Assembly: GCA_037200045.1 (NCBI GenBank)
Contig: JBBCHM010000001.1
Span: 2,480,001-2,544,000 of the forward strand
Reading direction: 5' to 3'
Length of the DNA stretch: 64,000 bases
From: Rhizomicrobium sp.
GTDB taxonomy: Bacteria; Pseudomonadota; Alphaproteobacteria; Micropepsales; Micropepsaceae
The first letter of the stretch is position 1; each line of letters starts with the position of its first letter. The notes beneath the pieces are model-generated. The model had not been told where the DNA came from and made no database searches. It was given only the letters and a program-made list of their open reading frames with translations. Of this stretch, positions 34,059-43,036 are shown in pieces. The translations under genes and the position numbers were made by a program.

Positions 34059-37000
34059 GTGTCCATCAAAACCTATTCTGCAAAATTTGCCGCCGCGCTG
34101 CTCGTCACCACCGCGTTCACGGCGCCGGCCTTCGCGCAGATCGAAACCGTGGTCGTCACCGCCGAACGCAAGGCGGAAGATATTCAGACCGTTCCGCTCG
34201 CCGTCACCGCGCTCACGGGCACCGACCTCAAGTCGAAGCAGGTCAACAGCTTCCGCGATCTTCAGTTCCACGTGCCGAGCGTGACCTACACCAAGTCGAA
34301 TTTCGGCGGCGCGCAATTCCAGATCCGCGGCATCACCACCCAGTTCGGCCTCGGCGCCGCCATCGCGCAGAACATCAACGACGTCTACCAGGAAGCCCCC
34401 TCGCTGGTGAACGGTCAGTATTTCGACGTCGATCGCGTCGAAGTCGCGCGCGGCCCGCAGTCGACCTCCTACGGTCGCGCGGCGACCGGCGGCGCGGTGA
34501 ACATCATCACGTCGAAGCCCAACCTGACCGACTTCCAGGCCCGCGCCTCGTTCGACTACGGCACCTACAACACGATGAAGCCGGAGTTCATGGTCAACGT
34601 GCCGTTGATCGACAACGAGCTCGGCGTTCGCATCGCCGGCCTGGGCGTCTTCCACAACGGCTACGAAAAGAACGAATACGCCGGGCCGCAGATCTATCCG
34701 GGCGGCCCGGTCGACAAGAACATCAACGGCCAGGGCACCGCCTCGGGCCGCGTCTCGATCCGCTGGGAACCGAGCGACGACACCACGATCGACCTCGTCG
34801 GCGAGGTCGGCTACGAGAACGACAACCGCGTCCGCGGCGACAAGCAGGAATGCCATCGCGACCCGTCGGGCGTGCTCGGCTGCTTGCCCGACGCTCTTGG
34901 TTTCCAGCCCATCAACAATCTCTCGACCCTCGCAACCACGCTCGGTTCCAAGCAGGGCGTCGCCGCCCTGCTCAATCTTTCCCTGGGCCTGCCCTTCGCG
35001 CAGGCGCAGGCGCTGGGCAATTCGTTGGGCCTGTTCCAACTCGCCGGCAATGGCGGTTCGGGCGATCCGGCCGGCCCGGTGGTCGGCCGCAGTTTCCTCG
35101 GCACCGCGCTGTTCCCCAATCCCTACTCCTCGGCGGCGCCGCTGCCGTCGCCCCCCTATCCGGCGGGCACCTTCACGATGAACCCGCAGGTGGTGAACGG
35201 CGTGGGCTCGGGCGCGGGCGGCGTGGTGTCGCCGGATCTGCTTACCTCCGACACGCCCTTCAACCCGAAGTTCAAGGGCTCGACCAGCACGTTCCAGCTC
35301 AACTGGGCGCAGACGGTCACCAGCTGGCTGAAGGCGACGGTCGATGCCGGCTATTCGTCCAGCTATCAGTTCACCCAGCAGAACTATACCGACGCGACGC
35401 CCGAGAATGTCAGCGCCCTGATCGGTCCCGCCGTCGCCGGCTTCAAGGTCCTGTTCGGCGACAACACGCCGGTTCCGCACGCCGGCGCGATCAATGGCAC
35501 CAACGCGACCGGCGCCTACGACGCCTATTTCTCCGTGCCCGGCGCGCTGCCGATCTCGAACACCTTCTACAACGGCAAGTTCGGCTCCTATGCCGGCAGC
35601 ATCGATCAGGCGCATGGCATTCTGACCCGCACGCCGTATCTGGCGAGCTATGACGAGGACAATTCCGGTTCGCGCGAATGGACCGGCGAAGTCCGCTTCC
35701 AAACCGCCTTCGAAGGTCCGCTGAATTTCTCGGCCGGCGCGTTCTTCATGTCGTTCGACGGCCGCAGCCAATACTGGGTCGCCTCGAACGGCCTGGACTG
35801 GGAATCGATGGTCATCGGCGCCTTCGCCGGCACCGGTGCGGGCGGCCCGGGTGTCGATCTGCCGCTCATGCAGGCCAACACCACCTTCGACAGCGAATCG
35901 CGCCGCGACGCCACGCAGTCGCGTTCGGCCTTCCTCGAAGCCACCTATGAGATCACCGACGACCTCAAGATCATCGCCGGCGCGCGTTATAACGACGACC
36001 GCACCAGCGCGCTGACCACGCCGATCCAGGGCGCGCCGCTGTCGACGGCTCCCGGCGCACCGCTCGCGTCGGTCTGGGGCGGCCTGCTGCTGACGAACGG
36101 GTTCGCCCTCGTCGGCACGCCGACCTGCGCGGCCAATGGCGGTCTCGCGGCGCCCGGCTGCGTCGGCTACCCCGGCATTTTCCGCCTGCCGACCGACGTC
36201 AACGGCAAGCAGAACAACGTCACCGACAAATGGACCGGGCGCGCGACCGTTCAGTGGTCGCCGCAGACCTCGTGGTCCGACCAGACCCAGTTCTACGCGA
36301 CCCTGTCGCGCGGCGAACTCGCCGGCGGCGTCAACAAGAACAACGCGGTCGGCTCGCTGGTCGTGCCGCTCATCTACCAGCCGGCCACGGTGGATGCCGT
36401 GGAAGTCGGCACCAAGAACACCCTGCTCGACGGTACGCTGCAGGCCAATCTCGATGTCTGGTACTACAATTACGAGAACTATCAGGTCGGCATCATCTCC
36501 AACCGCCAGGCGCTCACGCTCAACATCCCGGCCCATCTCTACGGCCTGGAGAGCGAGCTCGTGTGGCAGCCGGACGACGACCTCGCCTTCAACCTGACGC
36601 TCAGCCTGACGCAATCGCAGGCCGGCAACGCCTATCTGATCGATCAGCGCAACCCGACGGCGGGCCAGGCCAACTCGATCCTGATCAAGGATATGACCAA
36701 CGGCTCGCTGTGCGTCGTGCAGCCGAGAAGCCCGGTGACGGCCGGCCATACGCCGGGCGAGTCGAGCGCCTTCCACGTGCCGAACTTCTACCTCCCCAAT
36801 GGCGGCAACGCGGCCATCGACGCGCCCTTCGGCGTGCCGCTGGTCAATTACGGCGTTTGCAACCCGGCGCTCGAGCCGTTGCTCGAAGCCTATGGTTTCC
36901 AGTATTCCCAAGATCAGAACGGAACCACCGGGGCGCCGATCGCTGGCGCGCGCAACGGCAACGGCATTGCCACGAACGTGCATGGCAACCGCCTGCCGCA

Positions 37001-37340
37001 GGTCCCCAATGGCCAGGTCGGCATCGGTGGCCAGTACACCATCCATCTCGACGACTACACGCTCGTTCCGCGCCTCGACTACTACTGGCAGTCGAGCATG
37101 GAAGCGCGCGTGAACAACGATCCGGGCTCGGACTACATCGCGGCCTGGGATACGTTGAACGGCCAGGTCCAGCTCAATGCGCCGGACAGCGCCTGGTACG
37201 CGCGTGTCTTCGCGACCAACATCTTCGACAAGCGCAACCCGACCGGCGAGTATCTGACCGATCCGACATCGGCGCTCTACACCAACGTCTTCGCCGAGGA
37301 CCCGCGCGTGGTGGGCATCTCGGTCGGCGCCAGCTGGTAG
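34059..37340 (+). CDS. TonB-dependent outer-membrane receptor
   Basis: A 1093-residue receptor. The signal peptide AAALLVTTAFTAPAFAQ is followed by IETVVVTAERK (TonB box and plug start) and the plug segments VPLAVTALTG, DRVEVARGPQSTSYGRAATGGAVNII. The barrel follows with long inserts, and the chain ends in an aromatic residue (SVGASW) as barrel proteins do. This subfamily often imports large or hydrophobic molecules (CirA/FyuA-like proteins of sphingomonad type). GTG 34059 has AGGGGAG about ten bases upstream; ATG 34032 in frame is the alternative. It has its own promoter region and terminator, and shares operator-like motifs with the sulfatase gene. Confidence 0.93.
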   Translation: MSIKTYSAKFAAALLVTTAFTAPAFAQIETVVVTAERKAEDIQTVPLAVTALTGTDLKSKQVNSFRDLQFHVPSVTYTKSNFGGAQFQIRGITTQFGLGAAIAQNINDVYQEAPSLVNGQYFDVDRVEVARGPQSTSYGRAATGGAVNIITSKPNLTDFQARASFDYGTYNTMKPEFMVNVPLIDNELGVRIAGLGVFHNGYEKNEYAGPQIYPGGPVDKNINGQGTASGRVSIRWEPSDDTTIDLVGEVGYENDNRVRGDKQECHRDPSGVLGCLPDALGFQPINNLSTLATTLGSKQGVAALLNLSLGLPFAQAQALGNSLGLFQLAGNGGSGDPAGPVVGRSFLGTALFPNPYSSAAPLPSPPYPAGTFTMNPQVVNGVGSGAGGVVSPDLLTSDTPFNPKFKGSTSTFQLNWAQTVTSWLKATVDAGYSSSYQFTQQNYTDATPENVSALIGPAVAGFKVLFGDNTPVPHAGAINGTNATGAYDAYFSVPGALPISNTFYNGKFGSYAGSIDQAHGILTRTPYLASYDEDNSGSREWTGEVRFQTAFEGPLNFSAGAFFMSFDGRSQYWVASNGLDWESMVIGAFAGTGAGGPGVDLPLMQANTTFDSESRRDATQSRSAFLEATYEITDDLKIIAGARYNDDRTSALTTPIQGAPLSTAPGAPLASVWGGLLLTNGFALVGTPTCAANGGLAAPGCVGYPGIFRLPTDVNGKQNNVTDKWTGRATVQWSPQTSWSDQTQFYATLSRGELAGGVNKNNAVGSLVVPLIYQPATVDAVEVGTKNTLLDGTLQANLDVWYYNYENYQVGIISNRQALTLNIPAHLYGLESELVWQPDDDLAFNLTLSLTQSQAGNAYLIDQRNPTAGQANSILIKDMTNGSLCVVQPRSPVTAGHTPGESSAFHVPNFYLPNGGNAAIDAPFGVPLVNYGVCNPALEPLLEAYGFQYSQDQNGTTGAPIAGARNGNGIATNVHGNRLPQVPNGQVGIGGQYTIHLDDYTLVPRLDYYWQSSMEARVNNDPGSDYIAAWDTLNGQVQLNAPDSAWYARVFATNIFDKRNPTGEYLTDPTSALYTNVFAEDPRVVGISVGASW

Positions 37341-37364
37341 GTTCGGCCGACGAAGAAGCAAAAG

Positions 37365-37392
37365 AGGGGCGCCGGTTTCCGGCGCCCCTTTT
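37365..37392 (+). terminator. rho-independent terminator of the receptor gene
   Basis: AGGGGCGCCGG (37365-37375), loop TTT and CCGGCGCCCCT (37379-37389) form an 11-bp perfect stem followed by TTT. It lies 24 bp after the stop codon. Confidence 0.9.
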
Positions 37393-37479
37393 CGCTGCGC
37401 CAAGCGTCAAACCGACGCGTGAGGCGAACTCATCGTCCGATGAATTGCGATTGACCGCCCCGTCTCGGTGAGATATTCA

Positions 37480-37495
37480 CTAATCAATGAATTAG
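37480..37495. promoter_or_regulatory. palindrome CTAATCAATGAATTAG, operator candidate
   Basis: A near-palindrome in an AT-rich patch, sharing ATCAATGA with the site at 34001-34014. It may bind the same regulator, one of the two TetR proteins nearby. Confidence 0.4.
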
Positions 37496-37694
37496 CCTTG
37501 CTGCGCCTGCGCAAAATCCCGCGGCCGCAGTACTGAGACACCCGCCCGATCGCGTTCTACCCAGGAACGTCCGGGCGGCGAAATCCCCCGGCCTGCGCTC
37601 CTCCTCGGGCAGGGCTGGGGGATGTTCTCCCCGCCCTCGGCAAATCTCCGTTCGTCCCCAGAGCAGCGGGAGGGCATTGGCGGCGATTGGTGGT

Positions 37695-37706
37695 CCCCCC
37701 CCCCCC
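37695..37706. repeat. homopolymer run of 12 C
   Basis: Twelve consecutive C in the upstream region of the sulfatase gene, six bases before a possible -35 element. Runs of this length are prone to slippage. Confidence 0.8.
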
Positions 37707-37712
37707 GGACTT

Positions 37713-37741
37713 TTGCGGTTCAATTGGGCAGCACTCTTTAA
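37713..37741 (+). promoter_or_regulatory. sulfatase gene promoter candidate
   Basis: TTGCGG (37713-37718) and CTTTAA (37736-37741) with a 17-bp spacer, 50 bp before the start codon. The match to sigma-70 consensus is moderate. Confidence 0.35.
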
Positions 37742-37791
37742 CCGGCCGGATTGCCAAGGCAATCTCGTCCTTCGGACGGAGCCCGCGCGGC

Positions 37792-39318
37792 ATGGCCAAG
37801 CCCCTGAATGTGCTTTTCATAACCGCCGACCAGTGGCGCGGCGAATGCCTCTCCGCGCTGGGCCATCCGATGGTTCGCACGCCTCATCTCGACGCCCTGG
37901 CGCGCGAGAGCGTCCTGTTCGCGAATCATTTCGCCAACGCGGTGCCTTGCGGGCCGTCGCGCGCCTCGCTGCACACCGGGATGTATCTGCAGAACCACCG
38001 CTCCGGCACCAACGGCACGCCGCTCGACGCCCGCCACACCAACTGGGCCAAGGAGGCCGCCGCCATCGGCTACGATCCGGTCCTGTTCGGCTACACCGAC
38101 ACCAGCCTGGACCCGCGCGAGCTGGAGGACGACGATCCCTGGCTGCGGACCTATGAGGGGCCGCTGCCGGGCATAAGGCCGATCGTCCTGATGGGCGAGA
38201 CGCCTTACCCCTGGACCGACTGGCTGAAGGCGAGGGGATACGAAGTCCCCGACCCCATCGCCGGCGCCTATTCGCATCGCGCCGAAGGCCCGGACTACGA
38301 AGACGGAGCGGCCGTTCCCAAGCCCCTGGCCTATCCGGCGGCCGACGACGACACCAACTTCCTGGTCGATCGCTGCATCGACTACATCCGCGACGCCAGG
38401 GGACCGTTCATCGCCCATCTCTCGATCTTGCGGCCGCACCCGCCCTTCGTGGCGCCGCGGCCTTACAACGCGATGTACGATCCGGCCTCGGTCCCCGGCT
38501 TCGCGCGCCTCGCCACGCCCGAGGCGGAGGCGGCGCAGCATCCCTGGCTGGCCTATCAGCTTTCGCGCCGTCCCTTCCGCGCCGGCGCCGACGACCGCAA
38601 GCTGCGGCGCATGAAGGCGGTCTATTACGGCCTGATGAGCGAAGTGGACGCGGCGCTTGGGCGGGTCTTCGACTTTCTCAAGCAAACGGGCCGCTGGGAC
38701 GACACGCTGATCGTCTTCACCTCCGACCATGGCGAGCAGATGGGCGATCACTGGCTGCTCGGCAAATGCGGCTATTTCGATGCGTCCTATCGCATTCCGC
38801 TGATCGTGCGCGATCCCCGGCCCGGCGCCGACAAGGGCCGCGGCACGATCGTCCGCCGCTTCACCGAGAACGTCGACATCATGCCGACGATGCTCGAAGC
38901 CATCGGCGCGGACATCCCGCTGCAATGCGACGGCCTCTCGCTCGCGCCGTTTCTCGAAGGCCGCGGCGCGCCGGCCAATTGGCGCGGCGAAGCGCATTGG
39001 GAATACGATTTCCGCGATCCGGCCGACGACGGCGCCGAAAAGAAGCTCGCGCTGACGCTGCATCAGTGCACGATGAACGTCATCCGCGACGCGCGCTACA
39101 AATACGTCCACTTCACCAAGCTGCCGCCCTTGCTGTTCGACCTCGAAAAAGACCCGGGCGAATATATCGACCGCGCGAACGATCCGGCCTATCTGCCCAT
39201 CGTTCTCGAATACGCGCAGAAGCTTCTTTCCTGGCGCATGAACCATGACGAGCAGGTGCTGACGCATATCGCGCTGACGCATGACGGGCCGGTCGCCCGG
39301 CGGGCGCTGCGCTACTGA
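37792..39318 (+). CDS. type I sulfatase / phosphonate monoester hydrolase-like enzyme
   Basis: A 508-residue alkaline-phosphatase-fold enzyme. Cys53 in PCGPSRASLHTG is the residue converted to formylglycine (CxPSR motif). Metal-site and substrate segments are visible: ITADQWRGE near the start, and SDHGEQMGDHWLLGKCGYFD. The last motif and ILRPHPPF are closest to the phosphonate monoester hydrolase/choline-sulfatase branch, so sulfate, phosphate-diester or phosphonate esters are possible substrates. There is no signal peptide, so it should be cytoplasmic. ATG 37792 has GGAG ten bases upstream; an open frame reaching back through the C-run is less likely to be coding. Confidence 0.9.
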   Translation: MAKPLNVLFITADQWRGECLSALGHPMVRTPHLDALARESVLFANHFANAVPCGPSRASLHTGMYLQNHRSGTNGTPLDARHTNWAKEAAAIGYDPVLFGYTDTSLDPRELEDDDPWLRTYEGPLPGIRPIVLMGETPYPWTDWLKARGYEVPDPIAGAYSHRAEGPDYEDGAAVPKPLAYPAADDDTNFLVDRCIDYIRDARGPFIAHLSILRPHPPFVAPRPYNAMYDPASVPGFARLATPEAEAAQHPWLAYQLSRRPFRAGADDRKLRRMKAVYYGLMSEVDAALGRVFDFLKQTGRWDDTLIVFTSDHGEQMGDHWLLGKCGYFDASYRIPLIVRDPRPGADKGRGTIVRRFTENVDIMPTMLEAIGADIPLQCDGLSLAPFLEGRGAPANWRGEAHWEYDFRDPADDGAEKKLALTLHQCTMNVIRDARYKYVHFTKLPPLLFDLEKDPGEYIDRANDPAYLPIVLEYAQKLLSWRMNHDEQVLTHIALTHDGPVARRALRY

Positions 39319-39383
39319 AAGGTCTCTCACTGGCGCGCGATGGCGATTTGGTCTAGCAAATTCAGAGGAAAGATGGGGCAATC

Positions 39384-40043
39384 TTGGATTCGCTCGAAGA
39401 CATCGACGGCGTCCTGCCGGCCAACCAGGCGCGCAGCCGCAACGCCCGCGACCGCCTGCTGCAGGCGGGCGAGCGCGTCTTCGCCAGGCTGGGCTACGAT
39501 GCCGCCCATGTGAGCGACATCGCCCAGGCCGCCGACTGCTCGGTCGGCAGCTTCTACCGCCGCTTCCGCGACAAGGAGGCCTTCTTCAAGGCGCTGCACC
39601 AGCGCTTCACCGAGCGCAACCTGGAGAACGGCGCGCGGTTCTTCGCCATGCCGGAATGGCAGGACCAGCCGACCAGCGCGATGATCCGCACGCTGATCGG
39701 CAACACCGCCCATATCATGCGGCGCAATCACGGCTTCTTTCGCGCGCTGTTCCAGCGCACGCTCGCCGGCGCCGGCGCCGACTACTGGCCGCGCATGCGC
39801 GCCGGAACGCAGCGCCAGGGCGAGCTGCTCGCCGAATTCCTCGCCGCGCGCGGCGAAGGCGGCCGCGAAGGTCTCGTGCAGGACTGCATCTTCGTACTGC
39901 GCTCGGTGGACGGCTCGATCGTCCATCGTCTCCTCAACGACAGCCCGCCGCTCGACGACGAGGTGGCGATCGACTCGCTGTCGCGTATGGCGCTCGGCTT
40001 CCTGGGCATCCCCGATCACGGCAAGCCGGCGAAGCGCAAGTGA
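39384..40043 (+). CDS. TetR-family transcriptional regulator
   Basis: A 219-residue regulator. The helix-turn-helix segment is RDRLLQAGERVFARLGYDAAHVSDIAQAADCSVGSFYRRF; the rest is a helical ligand domain. A TTG start at 39384 fits, with GGGG seven bases upstream. It lies 65 bp after the sulfatase gene on the same strand and probably belongs with it. The ligand is unknown. Confidence 0.88.
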   Translation: MDSLEDIDGVLPANQARSRNARDRLLQAGERVFARLGYDAAHVSDIAQAADCSVGSFYRRFRDKEAFFKALHQRFTERNLENGARFFAMPEWQDQPTSAMIRTLIGNTAHIMRRNHGFFRALFQRTLAGAGADYWPRMRAGTQRQGELLAEFLAARGEGGREGLVQDCIFVLRSVDGSIVHRLLNDSPPLDDEVAIDSLSRMALGFLGIPDHGKPAKRK

Positions 40044-40068
40044 CGCGAGAATATCGCGCCGGGCCGCC

Positions 40069-40914
40069 TTAAGGTTCGGGGATCATCTTCGCTTCGATCG
40101 CGCCGATCTTGTCGATCTCGATGCGCACCGTGTCGCCGGCCTTGAGGAATTGCGGCGGCTTCATCGACTGGCCGACGCCGCCCGGCGTGCCGGTGAACAC
40201 CATGTCGCCCGGCTCCAGCGTCATCGCCTGGCTCAGATAGGCGATCTGGTCGAAGCAGTCGAACACGAGGTTGCTGGTGTTGGAGTTCTGCTTGATCTCG
40301 CCATTGACGAGGCAGCGTATGCCGAGCGCATGCGGATCGCCGATCTCGTCGGCGGTGACGATCCACGGCCCGATCGGCGCATGGGTGTCGAACGACTTTC
40401 CCACCAGCCATTGGGCCGTGTGGAATTGCCAGTCGCGCACGCTGACATCGTTGCCGCAGGCATAGCCGAAGATCACGCCCGGCGCCTCTTCCTTCGTCAC
40501 ATGCCGGCAGCGTTTGCCGATGACGAAGACCAGTTCGGCTTCCCAGTCGACCGCTGACGACACCTTGGGCACCTGGATCGGATCGTTCGGCCCGTTCACC
40601 GCATGGCCGAGCTTGGCGAACCAGATCTGGCGCTCCGGCGTCTGCGCGCCGCTCTCCCGGATGTGGTCGGCATAGTTGAGGCCGATGGCCATCACCTTCT
40701 GCGGCCTGGGCACCGGCGCGCGCAGATGCACGTCCTTGACGACATAGTGTGGCGGCTCCTCCTTCACGCGGCGCGCGATCTTGTCCTTGAGCGTGGGCCA
40801 GTTGGCGATGAGGGCGATCATGTCGGGCGCGAGATCGGTCAGTTCGACGATGCCGTCGCCGACGACGGCGCCGATACGTTCGCCGCCATCGGCGTGGAAG
40901 GATGCGAGTTTCAT
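40069..40914 (-). CDS. fumarylacetoacetate hydrolase-family protein
   Basis: A 281-residue FAH-fold enzyme. Typical blocks are VMAIGLNYADHI, the metal-binding VDWEAELVFVIGK (Glu residues) and GYACGNDVSVRDWQ (Asp), and LEPGDMVFTGTPGGVG. Members hydrolyse or decarboxylate beta-diketo acids and 2-oxo-enoates, typical of late steps in aromatic or alicyclic ring catabolism. It is convergent with the TetR gene and lies 152 bp downstream of the alpha/beta hydrolase gene on the same strand. Exact substrate not known. Confidence 0.92.
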   Translation of the reverse strand: MKLASFHADGGERIGAVVGDGIVELTDLAPDMIALIANWPTLKDKIARRVKEEPPHYVVKDVHLRAPVPRPQKVMAIGLNYADHIRESGAQTPERQIWFAKLGHAVNGPNDPIQVPKVSSAVDWEAELVFVIGKRCRHVTKEEAPGVIFGYACGNDVSVRDWQFHTAQWLVGKSFDTHAPIGPWIVTADEIGDPHALGIRCLVNGEIKQNSNTSNLVFDCFDQIAYLSQAMTLEPGDMVFTGTPGGVGQSMKPPQFLKAGDTVRIEIDKIGAIEAKMIPEP

Positions 40915-41066
40915 ATACGTGCCGCTTTCGGTTAGGAGCCTTCAACGCCGGCGCGAACCCTCTCGCGCCAATGGCCAATATGCTGCGTACAGAGATCGTC
41001 CCGAACCGCCAGCGTATCCTTGGTCTACCGCGGCCGCCAAGGGGCGCTCTCGTCGACCGAGGCTTC

Positions 41067-41840
41067 CTATTTCAGCGCGGTGGAGAAGAATTCGACGGCC
41101 AGCCGGTGCGCCTCGCGCGTGGTCTCCGGATTGTGGCGCATGACGACCTTGCCGCCCTTGCCCTGATTGCCGAAGGGATCGGTCACTTCCATGTCGGCGC
41201 CCGGCATGTCGAAGCCGTGATGGCTATCCGGCAGGACCTTCAGCGTGATCCTTGCCGCATCGGCGGGCGCCAGGCCGGCCACCAGCTTGGCGGAGACCTC
41301 CGGGTCGTTGTCGTACTGGTCCAGCGCGCCGGTGATCAGGAGCATCGGCGCATCGACAAGATCGCCGAACGCGAAATTCGGCATCCGGTTCCAGGCCCAG
41401 GTCGCGGGATAGACCGGCATGAAGGCGCGGAAGGCGTCGTCCGGATTGTGCCGCCGTGTCGCCGCCAGCATGGTCGCGACCCCGCCGAAAGAAAATCCGG
41501 CAAGCCCGATGGGCGATGCGTCGACCGCCGGATGGGCCGCGAGAAAGGCGCGGGCGCCGTAGACATCGGGCAAGGTCTCGACGACGGTCTTCGGCCGCCC
41601 CTCGGCGCCGCCGGCCAGATTGCGGGCCGACCACTGGTCCGGTTCCAGCGTGACGAACCCCGCCTCGTTCAAGACATCGGCATAGCCGCCTTCGCGCCCC
41701 GACGGACCGGCCGAGCCGTGCAGCAGGATCACGGCGGGATGCCTGTCGCGCCCGTCCGCCGGCACCCCCAGTCGTGCCGCGATCGTCAGTGGCGCCTCGT
41801 GGAGCGATCGGAACGCAACATAGTGCAGCGAAACCGTCAC
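41067..41840 (-). CDS. dienelactone hydrolase-family alpha/beta hydrolase
   Basis: A 257-residue hydrolase. HGSAGPSGRE forms the oxyanion region, GFSFGG holds the nucleophile Ser117, and DSHHGFDMPG the catalytic His. The nucleophile is Ser, not the Cys of true dienelactone hydrolases. The GTG start at 41840 overlaps the P450 stop codon (GTGA), so the two are translated together. No signal peptide. It probably opens a lactone or ester made by the oxidation steps encoded upstream. Confidence 0.88.
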   Translation of the reverse strand: MTVSLHYVAFRSLHEAPLTIAARLGVPADGRDRHPAVILLHGSAGPSGREGGYADVLNEAGFVTLEPDQWSARNLAGGAEGRPKTVVETLPDVYGARAFLAAHPAVDASPIGLAGFSFGGVATMLAATRRHNPDDAFRAFMPVYPATWAWNRMPNFAFGDLVDAPMLLITGALDQYDNDPEVSAKLVAGLAPADAARITLKVLPDSHHGFDMPGADMEVTDPFGNQGKGGKVVMRHNPETTREAHRLAVEFFSTALK

Positions 41841-43036
41841 GCCGACCGCCGCGCCGGAGCGAAGGTCACCGGCATTGTCTGCGGGCCGGAGATGAAATTC
41901 GACGGCAGCCAGGTCGGCGGCGCGGCCAGGCGGAAATCCTTCATCCGCGTCAGCACTTCGGTCAGCATCGCGTCGATCTCGATGCGCGCGATGTGCTGGC
42001 CGAGGCAGCCATGCGGCCCGGTGCCGAAGGCGATATGCTCGTTCGGCGTGCGCGCCAGGTCGAGCCTGTCGGCGTGCGCGAACTTCTCCGGGTCGCGGTT
42101 GGCGGCGCCGAAATACATCACGACCTTGTCGCCTTCGCGCAGTCTGTGCCCGGCGAGTTCGACATCCCGCGTGGCGCGGCGGCGCATATAGATCACCGGG
42201 CTGGTCCAGCGCAGCAATTCCTCGCGCGCCAGATGCAGGCGGCCGGGCAGGTCGGCCATCAGCCAGGCGTGCTGCTCGGGATGCTCTAGCAGCGCCAGCA
42301 TGCCCGCCGACAACAGGTTGCGCGTGGTGTCGCCGCCGGCGTCGATCAGGAGGATGAAGAACAGCAGGAACTCGATGTCGTCGAGCTTGCGGCCCTCGAC
42401 TTCGGCGTGCAGCAGCTTGGTCGCGAGGTCGTCCTTCGGCCGCGCGCGCTTTTCGTCGATCACCTTGCGGCCATATTCGAACATCTTGAACACCGCGAGC
42501 GCGCCCTCCTGCGACGGCGAACCGCCGGCGGAGGTGTGGATCGCCTCGGTCAGCTTGTAGAGCTCGCGCCCATCGTCCAGCGGCAGGCCCATCAGCTCGG
42601 CGATGACATAGGACGGCATCTCGCCCGCCACCTGGCTGACGAAATCGCATTCGCCGCGTGCGATCACTTCGTCGACGATCTGGCGCGCGAGCTGCCGCAT
42701 GCGCGGCGTGCGGTCCGCCGAGACCGGCTGGGTGAATTCCTGACGGATGAGGCGGCGGAACGCCGTGTGCTGCGGCGGGTCCATCATCAGCATCATCTTG
42801 TAGGGGCCGAAGGCGTTGGCGTCCGGCGGATCCTCGATCATGACCGTCGGCTCGGACGAGAAGGCCTGAAAATCGCGGTCGACGTCATATACGTCGCGAT
42901 AGCGCGTCACCGCCCAATAGCCGGGGCCGTCCGGCTCCGCCTGGAAATGCACCGGATCGTTGGCGCGCAGCCAGTCGTATTGCGCATGCGGGTGGCCGGC
43001 GGCGAAACTGTCGGGATTCCACAGGTCGATGTTCAT
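41837..43036 (-). CDS. cytochrome P450
   Basis: A 399-residue soluble bacterial P450. The I-helix AGGDTTRN, the K-helix EELLRW (ExxR) and the haem loop FGTGPHGCLG with ligand Cys344 are all present. PPQHTAFRRLIRQEF and the FGxAxRDPxxF-like FGAANRDPEKF resemble the CYP125/CYP142/CYP108-like actinobacterial and alphaproteobacterial P450s of terpenoid and steroid metabolism; the assignment to a subfamily is a guess. No redox partner gene is in the window. It overlaps the previous gene by one base (TAATG). Confidence 0.95.
   Translation of the reverse strand: MNIDLWNPDSFAAGHPHAQYDWLRANDPVHFQAEPDGPGYWAVTRYRDVYDVDRDFQAFSSEPTVMIEDPPDANAFGPYKMMLMMDPPQHTAFRRLIRQEFTQPVSADRTPRMRQLARQIVDEVIARGECDFVSQVAGEMPSYVIAELMGLPLDDGRELYKLTEAIHTSAGGSPSQEGALAVFKMFEYGRKVIDEKRARPKDDLATKLLHAEVEGRKLDDIEFLLFFILLIDAGGDTTRNLLSAGMLALLEHPEQHAWLMADLPGRLHLAREELLRWTSPVIYMRRRATRDVELAGHRLREGDKVVMYFGAANRDPEKFAHADRLDLARTPNEHIAFGTGPHGCLGQHIARIEIDAMLTEVLTRMKDFRLAAPPTWLPSNFISGPQTMPVTFAPARRSA

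Larger units (their letters stand above)
37393..37791. other. 399-bp spacer between receptor and sulfatase genes
   Basis: Contains no gene that I can support. It holds the palindrome at 37480-37495, a 12-base C-run at 37695-37706 and a promoter candidate at 37713-37741. Open frames here have shadow-type composition. Confidence 0.5.

Noticed and set aside
34008..37403. A 1131-codon minus-strand open frame opposite the TonB receptor
   Set aside because: Antisense shadow of a GC-rich gene; composition is Arg/Gly/Val-rich and no fold is recognisable.
37687..37791. An N-terminal extension of the sulfatase starting before the C-run (MVVPPPPDFCGS)
   Set aside because: It has no ribosome binding site, the sequence is not like a signal peptide, and MAKPLNVLFIT is the usual family start.
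41841..42650. The long open frame joined upstream of the alpha/beta hydrolase at 41067-41840
   Set aside because: The upstream part overlaps the P450 in another frame and is its shadow; the GTGA overlap marks the true start.
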